Source: Shewanella subflava (GTDB taxonomy: Bacteria; Pseudomonadota; Gammaproteobacteria; Enterobacterales; Shewanellaceae). From it: a DNA stretch of 64,000 bases. Positions 37,132 to 46,667 of this stretch are shown one piece after another. Position numbers and translations under genes: made by a program. Location of the stretch: the NCBI RefSeq assembly GCF_025971955.1, contig NZ_JAPDMX010000020.1:1-64000 (forward strand), read 5' to 3'. How positions within the stretch are numbered: the stretch's first letter is position 1; each line of letters begins with the position of its first letter. A model generated the notes under the pieces. The model worked only from the letters and a program-made list of their open reading frames with translations, searched no databases and was not told where the DNA came from.

Positions 37132-37941
37132 ATGTTCAAAGCTAAAAGATCGTCCACAAAAATATTCAATACGCTTGAACCCATTGAATTAGCAATGATG
37201 ATTTTGTCATTTTTTTCAGTCGCTATAGTGCTCGCATTAACATTTGGTAAACTCGACAAAGAAACTTATCGGCTGCTGTTATATATCGACGGTGCCATTT
37301 GCGTTATTTTTTTGAGCCGCTTCTTTTGGGGATTATATAAAGCCCGTAATAAAGCCTACTACCTGCGTCATCACTGGATAGACTTTCTAGCCAGTATTCC
37401 CGCGATAGAAGCATTACGAATTGCTCGGGTATTCCAAATTCTTCGGGTGATAAGATTAATCCGCATGAGCCGCTCAATCATTTGGCCATTATTAAAACAA
37501 AAAAAACAAACCACACTCGCAAGCCTTTTATTAGCCACAGTATTGATTTTAGCCAATGCATCAGTGCTTATTCTATTGGTTGAAAGTGGCGCTGAAGGCG
37601 CTAATATTCTCACTGCTGAACAAGCTATCTGGTGGGCATTAGTGACAATATCTACCGTTGGTTACGGAGACTTTTACCCAGTCAGCACTTTGGGTCATGT
37701 CATTGGTGGCATTGTGATCATCAGTGGTGTCAGCTTTTTCGGGGTGATATCGGGCTATATGGCTTCAGTATTTGTAGCCCCTGATGAACAAGAGCGAAAA
37801 GAGTCACAACAAGAATTAATTAGAACAGAGGTAGAACTGGTATTGTCTCGAATGGAGGCCAATCAGCATCAAATGGAAAAAAATCAAATTGAAATGTTGC
37901 ATGAAATATCTCAACTTAGGGATGAATTAGCCAAGAAATAA
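37132..37941 (+). CDS. Voltage-gated-type potassium channel
   Basis: The 269-residue inner-membrane protein has six helices: an S4-like arginine series (RIARVFQILRVIRLIRMSRS, about 94-113), a pore loop with the K+ filter STVGYGD (about 179-185), and a C-terminal cytoplasmic coiled coil (Glu/Gln/Met-rich, about 220-269). It is separated from the PspA operon by a terminator but lies in the same direction; ion channels recur near PspA-type stress clusters. Confidence 0.9.
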   Translation: MFKAKRSSTKIFNTLEPIELAMMILSFFSVAIVLALTFGKLDKETYRLLLYIDGAICVIFLSRFFWGLYKARNKAYYLRHHWIDFLASIPAIEALRIARVFQILRVIRLIRMSRSIIWPLLKQKKQTTLASLLLATVLILANASVLILLVESGAEGANILTAEQAIWWALVTISTVGYGDFYPVSTLGHVIGGIVIISGVSFFGVISGYMASVFVAPDEQERKESQQELIRTEVELVLSRMEANQHQMEKNQIEMLHEISQLRDELAKK

Positions 37942-38104
37942 CGCAGTTGCACAGATGTGATAATAAGACAAAAAATCAACACAAGTCATTGTTATTTAAT
38001 CAAAATATAACAGAGGTATCGAGTTTTTTTCCTTCAGTATTTATGAACACTTCTATACTGTGATTGGTATAAAATGTGTCTATCTCGCTTCCCAATCAAA
38101 GTTA

Positions 38105-38135
38105 ACCTCTCTAGGTAGCAGATACCTAGAGAGGT
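38105..38135. terminator. Perfect hairpin between channel gene and mrcB
   Basis: ACCTCTCTAGGTA (38105-38117) and TACCTAGAGAGGT (38123-38135) pair over 13 bp with a 5-nt loop. It lies between two convergent genes. Neither side has a proper T run, so termination is likely but not certain. Confidence 0.6.
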
Positions 38136-38167
38136 GAATCTTCCCCAAAAGCGATAATGCTAAAGGA

Positions 38168-40465
38168 TTACTCCCCTAACAGCTTTTGCCACCAAGACAA
38201 AGGTTCGCCACAATTAGCCGCAGGTTGATAACTCACATTGTGGGCAGGTAAATTAATCACATTGTGACAATTAGGCTGCATCGGCGCACCATTGGTGCGG
38301 TCAAAGTAGCCATTCACTATGCCCTGAACCGGTGGCATTCGTAAACTCAGCGGTGGACGTTGCTGTAAAAATGCTTGGTAAACCGCCATAGCACCGCTGC
38401 TACCGTATAAACCTGTTTTACTGTTATCGTCTTGGCCAACCCAAATAGCGGCAACATTTCGCTCATCAAAACCAGCAAACCAAGAATCACGACTATCGTT
38501 ACTGGTTCCTGTTTTACCTGCTAATTTAACCCCTGGGAAGGCAGCGCCTAAACGTTTGCCGGTACCTTTGGCAACAACTTGGCTCATGGCATATTGGACA
38601 AGGTAATCTGTCGCAGGATCTATCGCCATCTCACTGGCTGAATGTGTCACCGCTAATGGGGTATTTTGACTATCTAGCACCGCCGTTATTGAGGTTAATT
38701 TACGATAACGACCTTCATCTGCAATCGTTTGATAAATCTGTGCCACCATTAATGGCGATCCATTCACTGCACCCAGTAACATAGATGGGTATGGCGCAAT
38801 GGGTTCACTCCAACCTGCGTTTTGCATGGTGTTGGCCACATTTTCAACACCTATTGCCAAACCGGCGTTCACCGTAGGGACGTTCATTGAATTAGCAAAA
38901 GCCTCTAATAGAGACACTTCACCACTAAATTGTTTATCGACATTTTTCGGCGACCAAGTTTTACCTTGCTCGTTCGTTAAAGTGATTGGCTTATCCGCTA
39001 ACGGGCTGGCTAAACTAAACTTATCCCCTTGAGCCAATGCAGTAGCATACACAAACGGTTTAATTAACGAGCCGATTGGTCGGCGGATCTCAACGGCGCG
39101 GTTAAAACCTTCAAAACCCGGTTGTTTGTCACCCACCATGGCGGCGATACCACCTGTATATTTATCTGTTAGCACCATCCCCACTTGCACATTTTTAGCC
39201 CGCTTGTCTAAGGATTTTAAGGTCGATAACACCGCTTTTTCTGCCGCATCTTGGGCCATTGGATCTAAAGTGGTGTATACCTTAACGCCAGATTGATTTA
39301 ATAAACTGTCGCCATAGCGATTACGTAGTTCATTTTTAACCACAGCAAAAAAGGCGGGGAGTTTTTGATGCACCGACTTTTTACCGTCGCGTAATCCTAA
39401 GGGCGATTCTGCGGCGGCTTTGTACTGAGCAACCGTTAATTTATCGTTTTCCATTAATATACGTAACACCAGATCACGTCGCTCCTGAGCGCGCTCGGGA
39501 TAACGCCATGGATTGTAATACGACGGACCTTTAATTACGGCCACGAGAAAAGCTTGCTGAGCAACCGTTAGCTCGGCTATTGGACGCCCAAAATAGAATT
39601 GCGATGCTAACCCCATACCATGAACACCACGGGCTTTATCTTGGCCCATGTAAACTTCATTTAAGTAAGCTTCTAAAATTTCATCTTTGCTATAGCGAAA
39701 ATCAATAATAATTGCCATTAAGGCTTCTCGGACTTTACGAATAAGCGAACGCTCACTGCTTAAAAAGAAGTTTTTGGCTAATTGTTGGGTTAACGTGGAG
39801 CCCCCCTGCACTGCTCGACCTGCGGTAATGTTAACGATGGCCGCACGCGCAATCGCAAATGGATTGACGCCATGGTGCTCATAAAAGCTGCGATCTTCAA
39901 CCTGCAATAGTGACTCAACAATCAAGCTCGGCATTTCGTTTTTGGGCACAAATAAACGATCTTCACCATCACCGGCGATAATGCGGTCAAGTAATACGGG
40001 TTCTAAATGAAAAACCGCTAACTCGCGTTTATCACTCATACGCTGAACAGAGTTCACCCCTAAACTATCGAAACTGATCATCACCCGCTGCTCAGCTTGA
40101 TTGCCTTCTGGGTGTAAAAAAGGACGACGCCACAGCTCAATGCGCGTGCTTGACGCAGAAAATTCGCCCACTTGGCGAGGATTAGCTACCTTACGATAAC
40201 CAAGTAATTTCAACTCAGCCATCAGTTGTGGATGGTTTACCGCAGCACCGGGATATAATGCCATCGAGCGGCTGAAAATTTGTGCCGGCAAATGCCACTT
40301 TTGCCCTTCAAATTTTTGAGCAATGATTTGATCCAAATAAATGGCATAAAACGTCACAAAAGCAATACCGATTAATGCGAGTTTCCATGTTAATGACCAT
40401 AGGCTGCTGAGCCAACCTTTACTGTGCTTTTTAGCGTGCTTCTTTGTCGATTTAGTTTTTGCCAT
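38168..40465 (-). CDS. mrcB: Penicillin-binding protein 1B
   Basis: This class A PBP polymerises and cross-links peptidoglycan. The 765 residues contain a short basic cytoplasmic tail, one membrane helix (about 15-45), a UB2H-like segment, the GT51 glycosyltransferase domain (EDRSFYEHHGVNPFAIARA, GGSTLTQQLAKNFFL) and the transpeptidase domain with SLIK (active-site Ser), SMN and KTGTS motifs. E. coli PBP1B is longer (844) mainly at the N-terminus. It is followed, as in E. coli, by hrpB and thpR in the conserved chromosomal order. Confidence 0.96.
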   Translation of the reverse strand: MAKTKSTKKHAKKHSKGWLSSLWSLTWKLALIGIAFVTFYAIYLDQIIAQKFEGQKWHLPAQIFSRSMALYPGAAVNHPQLMAELKLLGYRKVANPRQVGEFSASSTRIELWRRPFLHPEGNQAEQRVMISFDSLGVNSVQRMSDKRELAVFHLEPVLLDRIIAGDGEDRLFVPKNEMPSLIVESLLQVEDRSFYEHHGVNPFAIARAAIVNITAGRAVQGGSTLTQQLAKNFFLSSERSLIRKVREALMAIIIDFRYSKDEILEAYLNEVYMGQDKARGVHGMGLASQFYFGRPIAELTVAQQAFLVAVIKGPSYYNPWRYPERAQERRDLVLRILMENDKLTVAQYKAAAESPLGLRDGKKSVHQKLPAFFAVVKNELRNRYGDSLLNQSGVKVYTTLDPMAQDAAEKAVLSTLKSLDKRAKNVQVGMVLTDKYTGGIAAMVGDKQPGFEGFNRAVEIRRPIGSLIKPFVYATALAQGDKFSLASPLADKPITLTNEQGKTWSPKNVDKQFSGEVSLLEAFANSMNVPTVNAGLAIGVENVANTMQNAGWSEPIAPYPSMLLGAVNGSPLMVAQIYQTIADEGRYRKLTSITAVLDSQNTPLAVTHSASEMAIDPATDYLVQYAMSQVVAKGTGKRLGAAFPGVKLAGKTGTSNDSRDSWFAGFDERNVAAIWVGQDDNSKTGLYGSSGAMAVYQAFLQQRPPLSLRMPPVQGIVNGYFDRTNGAPMQPNCHNVINLPAHNVSYQPAANCGEPLSWWQKLLGE

Positions 40466-40506
40466 GTCTCTCTACAACGTCATACATTAGATAGGTTCTA
40501 ACGGGC

Positions 40507-43077
40507 TTATAAGCCTGGGGTTTTCTTTTTAGTAAATTTGGTTGCGGTGGTATTTATAGGATCATCGGGCCATAAATGTTTTGGGTAACGGCCACGCATT
40601 TCTTTTTTTACTTCAACATAAGGTCCTTGCCAAAAGCTGGCTAAATCTGCGGTGGTGGCGAGTGGCCTGTGCGCCGGAGACAATAATTCCATGGTTACGG
40701 TTAATTTACCATTAAATAATCTCGGACTTTGTGCCATACCTAATGCTTCTTGCAGTCTGACACTAAGCAATGCTCTTGCTTGTTGATGTTCAAAATAAGC
40801 CTGACCATGCTCATCAACAGGCAACTGGTATCGAATTGGCGCATAGGTCCCTGTTGCCATTAACCAGCGGGTGGGAGCCACATCATTCAACACCTGTTGC
40901 AACTCCCACGTTAAATGATTTAGCAACAGTTTACTGCAATCCAATTTGGCTAATTGTGCCAGATTACGCACATCGGTAAGATAAGGCGTTAGCCATTTAT
41001 CGATGTTTTCCATCAAACCATTATCACTGTAATCGGGCCAAGCTAAATGCTCTAACAAATAACTCGCCATAATGACCCGCCGTTGCAACTGCTTAACACT
41101 GTCATCAAGATTTAACACAGATAGGCCATTTTGCTGCAACAACGCCACAAGAGCACAGCGAATATCATCAGTGCTGACGCTATTATCCCTCACCGATTTC
41201 AATACAATACTGCCGACTTGGGTTTGGGTTTCAGCAAAAAAACGCCCCTTGGCTTCATCCCAACCACTGACTCTTTGAGTTGTAACGAGATGTGCAAGTT
41301 CATCACTTATTAAGCGCTCATCCAACGCACAGGCAAGATAAACTCTGCCAGCCGTACGACCTTGGGTTTCTTGAAAATCAGCCACCACTAACCAGGGTGC
41401 ATGGCAAAGGGGATCTTGTGGGTCAAGGGTAACGCCCGTGCCGTTACTGAGCAAAAAACCCAACTTACCACGAGCTTTCGCTATTCTATCTGGATACGCT
41501 AACCCTAAAAGGTGGCCAATATCGTAATCATTCGCTTCACTGACGGCTTGTTTCAACTCCCCCGGTAACGACAGCTTTTTTTGCCAAACTTTGGCCTGTT
41601 GCCCCATTTGACCTTGAGTTGCCATAGACAAATAACCGCTAATATCAGCCCCTTTGGCTGGCAATCCCCGCGCTTCCACAATGCTAGCCAATAAGCAGGC
41701 TAGTAATGCAAAATGTGGCGTGGCATTTATCTCAGCAAGCACTTTAGCTTGCAGCAACATATGAGCTAACCTAGGGTGACAACCTAAGTGATGCGCCTCT
41801 CGGCCAAGCGAGGTTAATTTGCGGTCTTTATCCACCAACTCCAGTTGCTGTAATAATTGCCATGCTAACTGCTCATTTACTTTAGGGGCTGGAGTCAGTA
41901 AGGCTAAATCACTAAATTGTTTTGCCCCCCAACAGGCACAATCTAAGGCGACACTGGTTAATTCGGACAATACAATTTCGGGAGGCGTGACTTTTAATAA
42001 TCGGCCTTGCTCTTCCTGACTCCATAACCTCAGTGCTTTACCCGCTGATAATCGCCCAGCTCGGCCACTTCTTTGTATCGCCGATGACTGACTAATTCGG
42101 GTTAAACTGAGTTTTGATACCCCGGTTTTGGGATTAAAAGTAGCACTGCGTTGATAGCCACTATCGACGACTATGGTAATGCCTTCGATGGTTAAACTCG
42201 ACTCAGCAACGTTAGTGGCTAACACCACTTTTCGCCATCCCGCTGGCGCAACTTGAATGGCTTTATCTTGCTCTGCTGGACTTAAATCGCCATACAAGCT
42301 GCACAATAAAATATCATCCGCCAATTTAGGTGCCAGTATTGCAGCAAGCCGGTTGATTTCGCCTTTACCTGGCAAAAAAGCCAATAACGAACCGCAATCA
42401 CCAGTGAGGCGACTTGAGTCGGTCATCTGATCAACAATCACTGTCGCCATATGGCTTAACCAATCGGCTGACGCCCCCATCGGGGCATATTCAATTTCAA
42501 CTGGAAAACTGCGACCTTCACTGAATATTACTTGCGCATTAGGCATGATATCTTGCAGTGGTAACCCTGATAATGAAGCCGACATCGCCAATATAATCAG
42601 ATCATCACGTAAAGAAGATTGCACCTCTAATGCAAGCGCCAAACCGATGTCGGTGGGTAAATGACGCTCATGGATTTCATCAAAAATGATCATACCAATG
42701 CCATCTAACTCAGGATCATCCTGGATCATTCTGGTTAAAATACCTTCGGTCACCACTTCTAATTGAGTTTGTGCACTCACCTGACTGTCACCACGAACTC
42801 GATATCCCACTTGCTGGCCAACAGGTTGTTTTAGTTGCTTGGCAATGAATTTAGCAATATTGCGCGTAGCCACTCGCCGCGGCTCCAACATTAATATTTT
42901 GCCCTTAATAAGGCCAGATTGAAGCAAGGCTAATGGTAAGGCTGTCGATTTACCTGCGCCTGTCGGTGCTTGGAGAATAATTTGATTAGCGCTCTCGACC
43001 GCTTGAAGCATTTTGGGAAGTATTGCCGTAATAGGAATATCGAAAGCTGAAAGGGTCATATTGGTTACATCAGTCAT
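40507..43077 (-). CDS. hrpB: ATP-dependent helicase HrpB
   Basis: This DExH-box helicase has Walker A APTGAGKST (about 35-43), DEIHERH (Walker B), motif III-like AMSASL, and the motif VI block QRSGRAGR; the C-terminal part has the HrpB-specific RYPKHLWPDDP. From ATG 43077 it has 856 residues (E. coli about 809). No good ribosome site precedes this start; the next ATG is six codons downstream, and an upstream extension adds a sequence without homology. The role in the cell is not well defined. Confidence 0.93.
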   Translation of the reverse strand: MTDVTNMTLSAFDIPITAILPKMLQAVESANQIILQAPTGAGKSTALPLALLQSGLIKGKILMLEPRRVATRNIAKFIAKQLKQPVGQQVGYRVRGDSQVSAQTQLEVVTEGILTRMIQDDPELDGIGMIIFDEIHERHLPTDIGLALALEVQSSLRDDLIILAMSASLSGLPLQDIMPNAQVIFSEGRSFPVEIEYAPMGASADWLSHMATVIVDQMTDSSRLTGDCGSLLAFLPGKGEINRLAAILAPKLADDILLCSLYGDLSPAEQDKAIQVAPAGWRKVVLATNVAESSLTIEGITIVVDSGYQRSATFNPKTGVSKLSLTRISQSSAIQRSGRAGRLSAGKALRLWSQEEQGRLLKVTPPEIVLSELTSVALDCACWGAKQFSDLALLTPAPKVNEQLAWQLLQQLELVDKDRKLTSLGREAHHLGCHPRLAHMLLQAKVLAEINATPHFALLACLLASIVEARGLPAKGADISGYLSMATQGQMGQQAKVWQKKLSLPGELKQAVSEANDYDIGHLLGLAYPDRIAKARGKLGFLLSNGTGVTLDPQDPLCHAPWLVVADFQETQGRTAGRVYLACALDERLISDELAHLVTTQRVSGWDEAKGRFFAETQTQVGSIVLKSVRDNSVSTDDIRCALVALLQQNGLSVLNLDDSVKQLQRRVIMASYLLEHLAWPDYSDNGLMENIDKWLTPYLTDVRNLAQLAKLDCSKLLLNHLTWELQQVLNDVAPTRWLMATGTYAPIRYQLPVDEHGQAYFEHQQARALLSVRLQEALGMAQSPRLFNGKLTVTMELLSPAHRPLATTADLASFWQGPYVEVKKEMRGRYPKHLWPDDPINTTATKFTKKKTPGL

Positions 43078-43196
43078 TGGGGAACTTGAAAATAAATAGC
43101 TGTTAATGCCGTTTGGGCTTAGTACTTTACGGGATACAGGAATATCACTGCAGGTAAGTTTACTGACACTGACACTGATTGCAAATAACAAGCAGA

Positions 43197-45497
43197 TTAA
43201 CTATCGTTATTCACTTTATCTGTTGAATGTAGCGCTAACCAAGGAGAACGGATCCCCGACTCTAGAGTGGATAAAGGGCAAGGTTTATTGATAGCATAAC
43301 CTTGGGCATAGTCGACCCCTAACGATTTAAGTTTTAAGCCAATATCAGCGGTTTCGACAAATTCAGCAATCACCTCAAAATCCATGTCTTTTGCTAACTG
43401 GCAAATGGCTGAGACAATCGCTTTATCGCTGCGATCTGAGCAAATGTTAACCACAAACTGACCATCAATTTTGACAAAATCCACATCTAACGTTTTTAAA
43501 TAGGCAAAGCTAGAAAAGCCTGAACCGAAGTCATCTAGGGCTAATTTACAGCCTAATGGACGCAATAAATCAATTAAAGCCGTAGCTTGCTCAAGTTGGC
43601 TGACTGCGGCCGTTTCAGTGATTTCAAAACACAGTTTATCGACTAATTCAGGCTCAACCATTAAGCGCATTTCAAGCCAGCCCATAAATTTTTGATCGGC
43701 TAAAGACATCGCAGATAAGTTAACGGACACCATCGACATTTCACGCCAAATATTCAGATTCGCCCCGCCCCACTTTAGCAAATTATCAATAACCCATTGA
43801 TCCACTCGCGAGGCTAAATTATAACGCTCGGCTGCGGGTAAAAAGATAGCGGGTGACACAAATGTGCCATCCTCTTGCACCATTCGCAGTAAAATTTCCA
43901 TGTGCAAACCATGTTCATTTTTATTAAGCGGCTCAATTAATTGATAAAATAACTCAAATTGGTTCAACGCAAGTGCGCCTGTAATATCAACCGAAGCAAC
44001 CATTTGGGTATACAGGATGTGAACTTGTGGGTCATCAGAATTGAAATAATGCCAACGATTCCGGCCCTCCTCTTTTGCTAAACGACATGCTGCATCGGCT
44101 TGGCTCATCACCTCGTAGATGTCTTTAGCGTGATGATCAAATGTCGATATACCTATGCTCATGCTGACATTATGTTTAACTTTTTTCCATTTAAACTCAT
44201 GCTCCGACAGCTGCTGGCATATGCGTTTGGCCACTTGTTTAGCCGATACTTCATCGGAGTAGTACATCAAAATACCAAATTCATCACCGCCTAAGCGGGC
44301 AACCACATCACCTTTGCGAACTAATTGTTTAAGCCGCTTAGAAACCTGCTGCAGCAATTCATCACCCGCTTGGTGCCCGCTGAGATCATTCACAACCTGA
44401 AACTGATCTAAATCTAAAAAGGCCACACATGCAGGAATATTTTCATCGCCAGCGAGCAGCTCATCTAACATACCTTCAAATTGCACTCGATTGGGCAGCC
44501 CCGTTAATGCATCATGATTGGAATGAAAAGTAAGCTCATCCGCCAAACGGTAACGCTCTGTGACATCTTCGACCATCAGTAATAGTTGTTTTTGCGAGTT
44601 CAAGGCATGACAAAAACTCATTTTATACCAATGAGTTGTCAATCCTAACTTTAAAGGCACTTCACACCATGCTTGGCGAAGTACACCTTGCCTTACTATG
44701 TGCAGCGTATCTTTTAATAAGGCATGGTCATCATGTCTCAAGCCATCAAATAAGCTTTGACCAATTTGAAACTTGAGCATATTTTCAGACACATGATTTT
44801 GTAACACCACTTTATCAGCAACATCAATTAGGGCGCAGGCCATTGGCAAGTGACTGAATAACTCTTGATACTGTTTCTCTTTACTGTCGAGTAAAGTCGA
44901 CAATCGAGTCAGCTCAAATGCACTTGCTAACTGAAAACAATGCTCATCTAACATTGACTGCCAAAAGCTTTCACAGCTCAGCGGCTTTTCGGACATAGAA
45001 AGGGCGGTCACAGGCTGAAAAGTCGTGGCAATTAACACCATAGTGACATTGCCAACACACACAGCAGAAGTGACTTCACAATGAAGAATCTGAACGCTTT
45101 TATCTATGTGCTGACTTAAATGTTGTGATATTTTTTGAGCTTGCTGACTCACTGGGGAGGTAAGATCTTGGAAAATATGAATGGGCTGTTGATGGCTTAA
45201 TAACGCGTCAATTAACACTTGATCGCTTTCAATGGCTTGGGTTAATTGACCTTGAAATGAAAAATAATCACGAAAGTGACTGACCACAGTTGTAATGGAC
45301 GTATCCACTACCTCTAAACTTGCCGAAAAAGTATTATTACTATGGCAACTTTTAATCGCGAATACTGCATCACAATTTAGTTGTTTACACACAAAAGCCA
45401 ACACGTCATCCAGTATCATGATGGAGGTATTTTTACTGTCCTGTAACGAACCATTCGCCAATGCTAATTTCAACAATTGTGGAGTACTTTCAGCCAT
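43197..45497 (-). CDS. GAF/PAS-GGDEF-EAL cyclic di-GMP enzyme
   Basis: The 766-residue protein has a poorly conserved GAF-like N-terminus (about 1-200), a PAS domain (about 210-330), a GGDEF domain with DLDQFQVVNDLSGHQAGDE and RLGGDEFG preceded by an RxxD site (RKGD), and an EAL domain. The EAL signature reads EIL (MEILLRM), but downstream catalytic blocks NLSAMSL, ETAAVS, DDFGSGFSSF and KIDGQFV are present, so phosphodiesterase activity is likely. It is inserted between hrpB and thpR, which are neighbours in E. coli. Confidence 0.9.
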   Translation of the reverse strand: MAESTPQLLKLALANGSLQDSKNTSIMILDDVLAFVCKQLNCDAVFAIKSCHSNNTFSASLEVVDTSITTVVSHFRDYFSFQGQLTQAIESDQVLIDALLSHQQPIHIFQDLTSPVSQQAQKISQHLSQHIDKSVQILHCEVTSAVCVGNVTMVLIATTFQPVTALSMSEKPLSCESFWQSMLDEHCFQLASAFELTRLSTLLDSKEKQYQELFSHLPMACALIDVADKVVLQNHVSENMLKFQIGQSLFDGLRHDDHALLKDTLHIVRQGVLRQAWCEVPLKLGLTTHWYKMSFCHALNSQKQLLLMVEDVTERYRLADELTFHSNHDALTGLPNRVQFEGMLDELLAGDENIPACVAFLDLDQFQVVNDLSGHQAGDELLQQVSKRLKQLVRKGDVVARLGGDEFGILMYYSDEVSAKQVAKRICQQLSEHEFKWKKVKHNVSMSIGISTFDHHAKDIYEVMSQADAACRLAKEEGRNRWHYFNSDDPQVHILYTQMVASVDITGALALNQFELFYQLIEPLNKNEHGLHMEILLRMVQEDGTFVSPAIFLPAAERYNLASRVDQWVIDNLLKWGGANLNIWREMSMVSVNLSAMSLADQKFMGWLEMRLMVEPELVDKLCFEITETAAVSQLEQATALIDLLRPLGCKLALDDFGSGFSSFAYLKTLDVDFVKIDGQFVVNICSDRSDKAIVSAICQLAKDMDFEVIAEFVETADIGLKLKSLGVDYAQGYAINKPCPLSTLESGIRSPWLALHSTDKVNNDS

Positions 45498-45775
45498 TCA
45501 TTAACTCAATTTAGTTAGCTTTAATATCTTCGAAAAACCTACCAAAACAGCAGATTCAATCCCTATATGCACACGATAATCTGTCCCTGAACTGCCAATC
45601 TATTTTGTTGTTATGTGACCCCAAATGCCCCTAGACACGTTTTGTTTATGGATTGATAATCACTTCAGAATAACAATAGTAGAAAACAAGGTGTTAGTCA
45701 GTAAAACATCATGTTATTTTTTAATATTATGACACTGTGTCACTCGCCACTAACAGAAAAGTAAACAAGCTGAAT

Positions 45776-46327
45776 ATGCAAAATACCACTAAAAGGTTAT
45801 TTCTTGGATTTAGTGTCAAAAAAACACTAGAGCGTCAATTTTTTGATATGCAGCAAAAGCTTACATTACATATTAATACAGAAGCTTTAGCGGTTTTACA
45901 ACCGGACATGCATATTACCCTTGGTTTTTTGGGTCAGGTGAAAACCTCATGTATACCAGCCCTGTTAGCTGAGATCGATGTGCTTTATAAACCGTCATTT
46001 GAACTTGTGTTATCTACATTATCTTGGTGGCCAAAACCGCAGATCATTTGCTTAGAAGGCCAAGCTGGCAAATCCCTTTTAACCATGGCACAAAATGTCC
46101 AGCAAATAGCGTTAAAACTCGGCTTACATCAAAACTTATACAGTTACCGTCCCCATGTCACTCTCTTTCGCCAAGCCACATATCTGACTTTACCTAAAGA
46201 CACCAACATAGACTGGCATAACATTTTGTCCCAAGGTATTTGGGTATCACAGCTGCACTTATATGAATCGCGCCAGGTCACAGCAGGTGTGCAGTATGAC
46301 ATATTGCACACCTGGCCATTGATGTAA
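45776..46327 (+). CDS. thpR: RNA 2',3'-cyclic phosphodiesterase
   Basis: This 2H phosphoesterase opens 2',3'-cyclic phosphates of RNA. Both HxTx motifs are visible: HITLGFLG (about 44-51) and RPHVTLFR (about 124-131). From ATG 45776 the length is 183 residues, close to E. coli ThpR (176). An upstream GTG would add 13 residues. Repeat copy C begins 17 nt after its stop. Confidence 0.88.
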   Translation: MQNTTKRLFLGFSVKKTLERQFFDMQQKLTLHINTEALAVLQPDMHITLGFLGQVKTSCIPALLAEIDVLYKPSFELVLSTLSWWPKPQIICLEGQAGKSLLTMAQNVQQIALKLGLHQNLYSYRPHVTLFRQATYLTLPKDTNIDWHNILSQGIWVSQLHLYESRQVTAGVQYDILHTWPLM

Positions 46328-46343
46328 GATCTACAATCACAAA

Positions 46344-46588
46344 AGTAAAGAATCTACCTTCTAAAGAAGGTGGCTTTGATACCACTCCCTAAAAGGGCGC
46401 TTTCCTACCGTGCGTTAAAAGACGCCGTATATATCCCTATAGGCTCTACTAAATCATCCCTGATTTAGAAGCTTGTACCTAACCAATAGCAAAGCTCACC
46501 TATCACTTGAGTTAATCAGCTATTGAACATACATAAGGCAAAGCCTAATTGATGATAACCCCTACTGAAATAGTTGGTTTAGCGCAGA
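46344..46588 (+). repeat. Hairpin-ended dispersed repeat, copy C
   Basis: About 245 bp, same direction as copy A. It starts AGTAAAGAATCTACC with hairpin ACCTTCTAAAGAAGGT, has the core GGGCGCTTTCCTACCGTGCG and ATATATCCCTATAGGCTC, keeps the inner hairpin CTAAATCATCCCTGATTTAG, and ends TTGATGATAACC-CCTACTGAAATAG-TTGGTTTAGCGCAGA. The final hairpin has two mismatches relative to copies A and B, so this copy is decaying. It lies between thpR and pepB. Confidence 0.75.
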
Positions 46589-46594
46589 AAATAA

Positions 46595-46614
46595 AAGCCA
46601 TCTTACGATGGCTT
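46595..46614. terminator. Short hairpin between thpR and pepB
   Basis: AAGCCATC (46595-46602) and GATGGCTT (46607-46614) pair around TTAC. On the minus strand it is followed by TTAT, on the plus strand by CAAACTTTT. It may terminate transcripts of the convergent genes thpR and pepB. Confidence 0.5.
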
Positions 46615-46667
46615 CAAACTTTTAAGGCTAATCTTTACACAAAGCATTAACCAATCAACACGCTCGC

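Noticed and set aside
13094..46588. The three repeat copies as a CRISPR-like array
   Set aside because: The copies are long, far apart, and in two orientations, with no regular spacers or cas genes.
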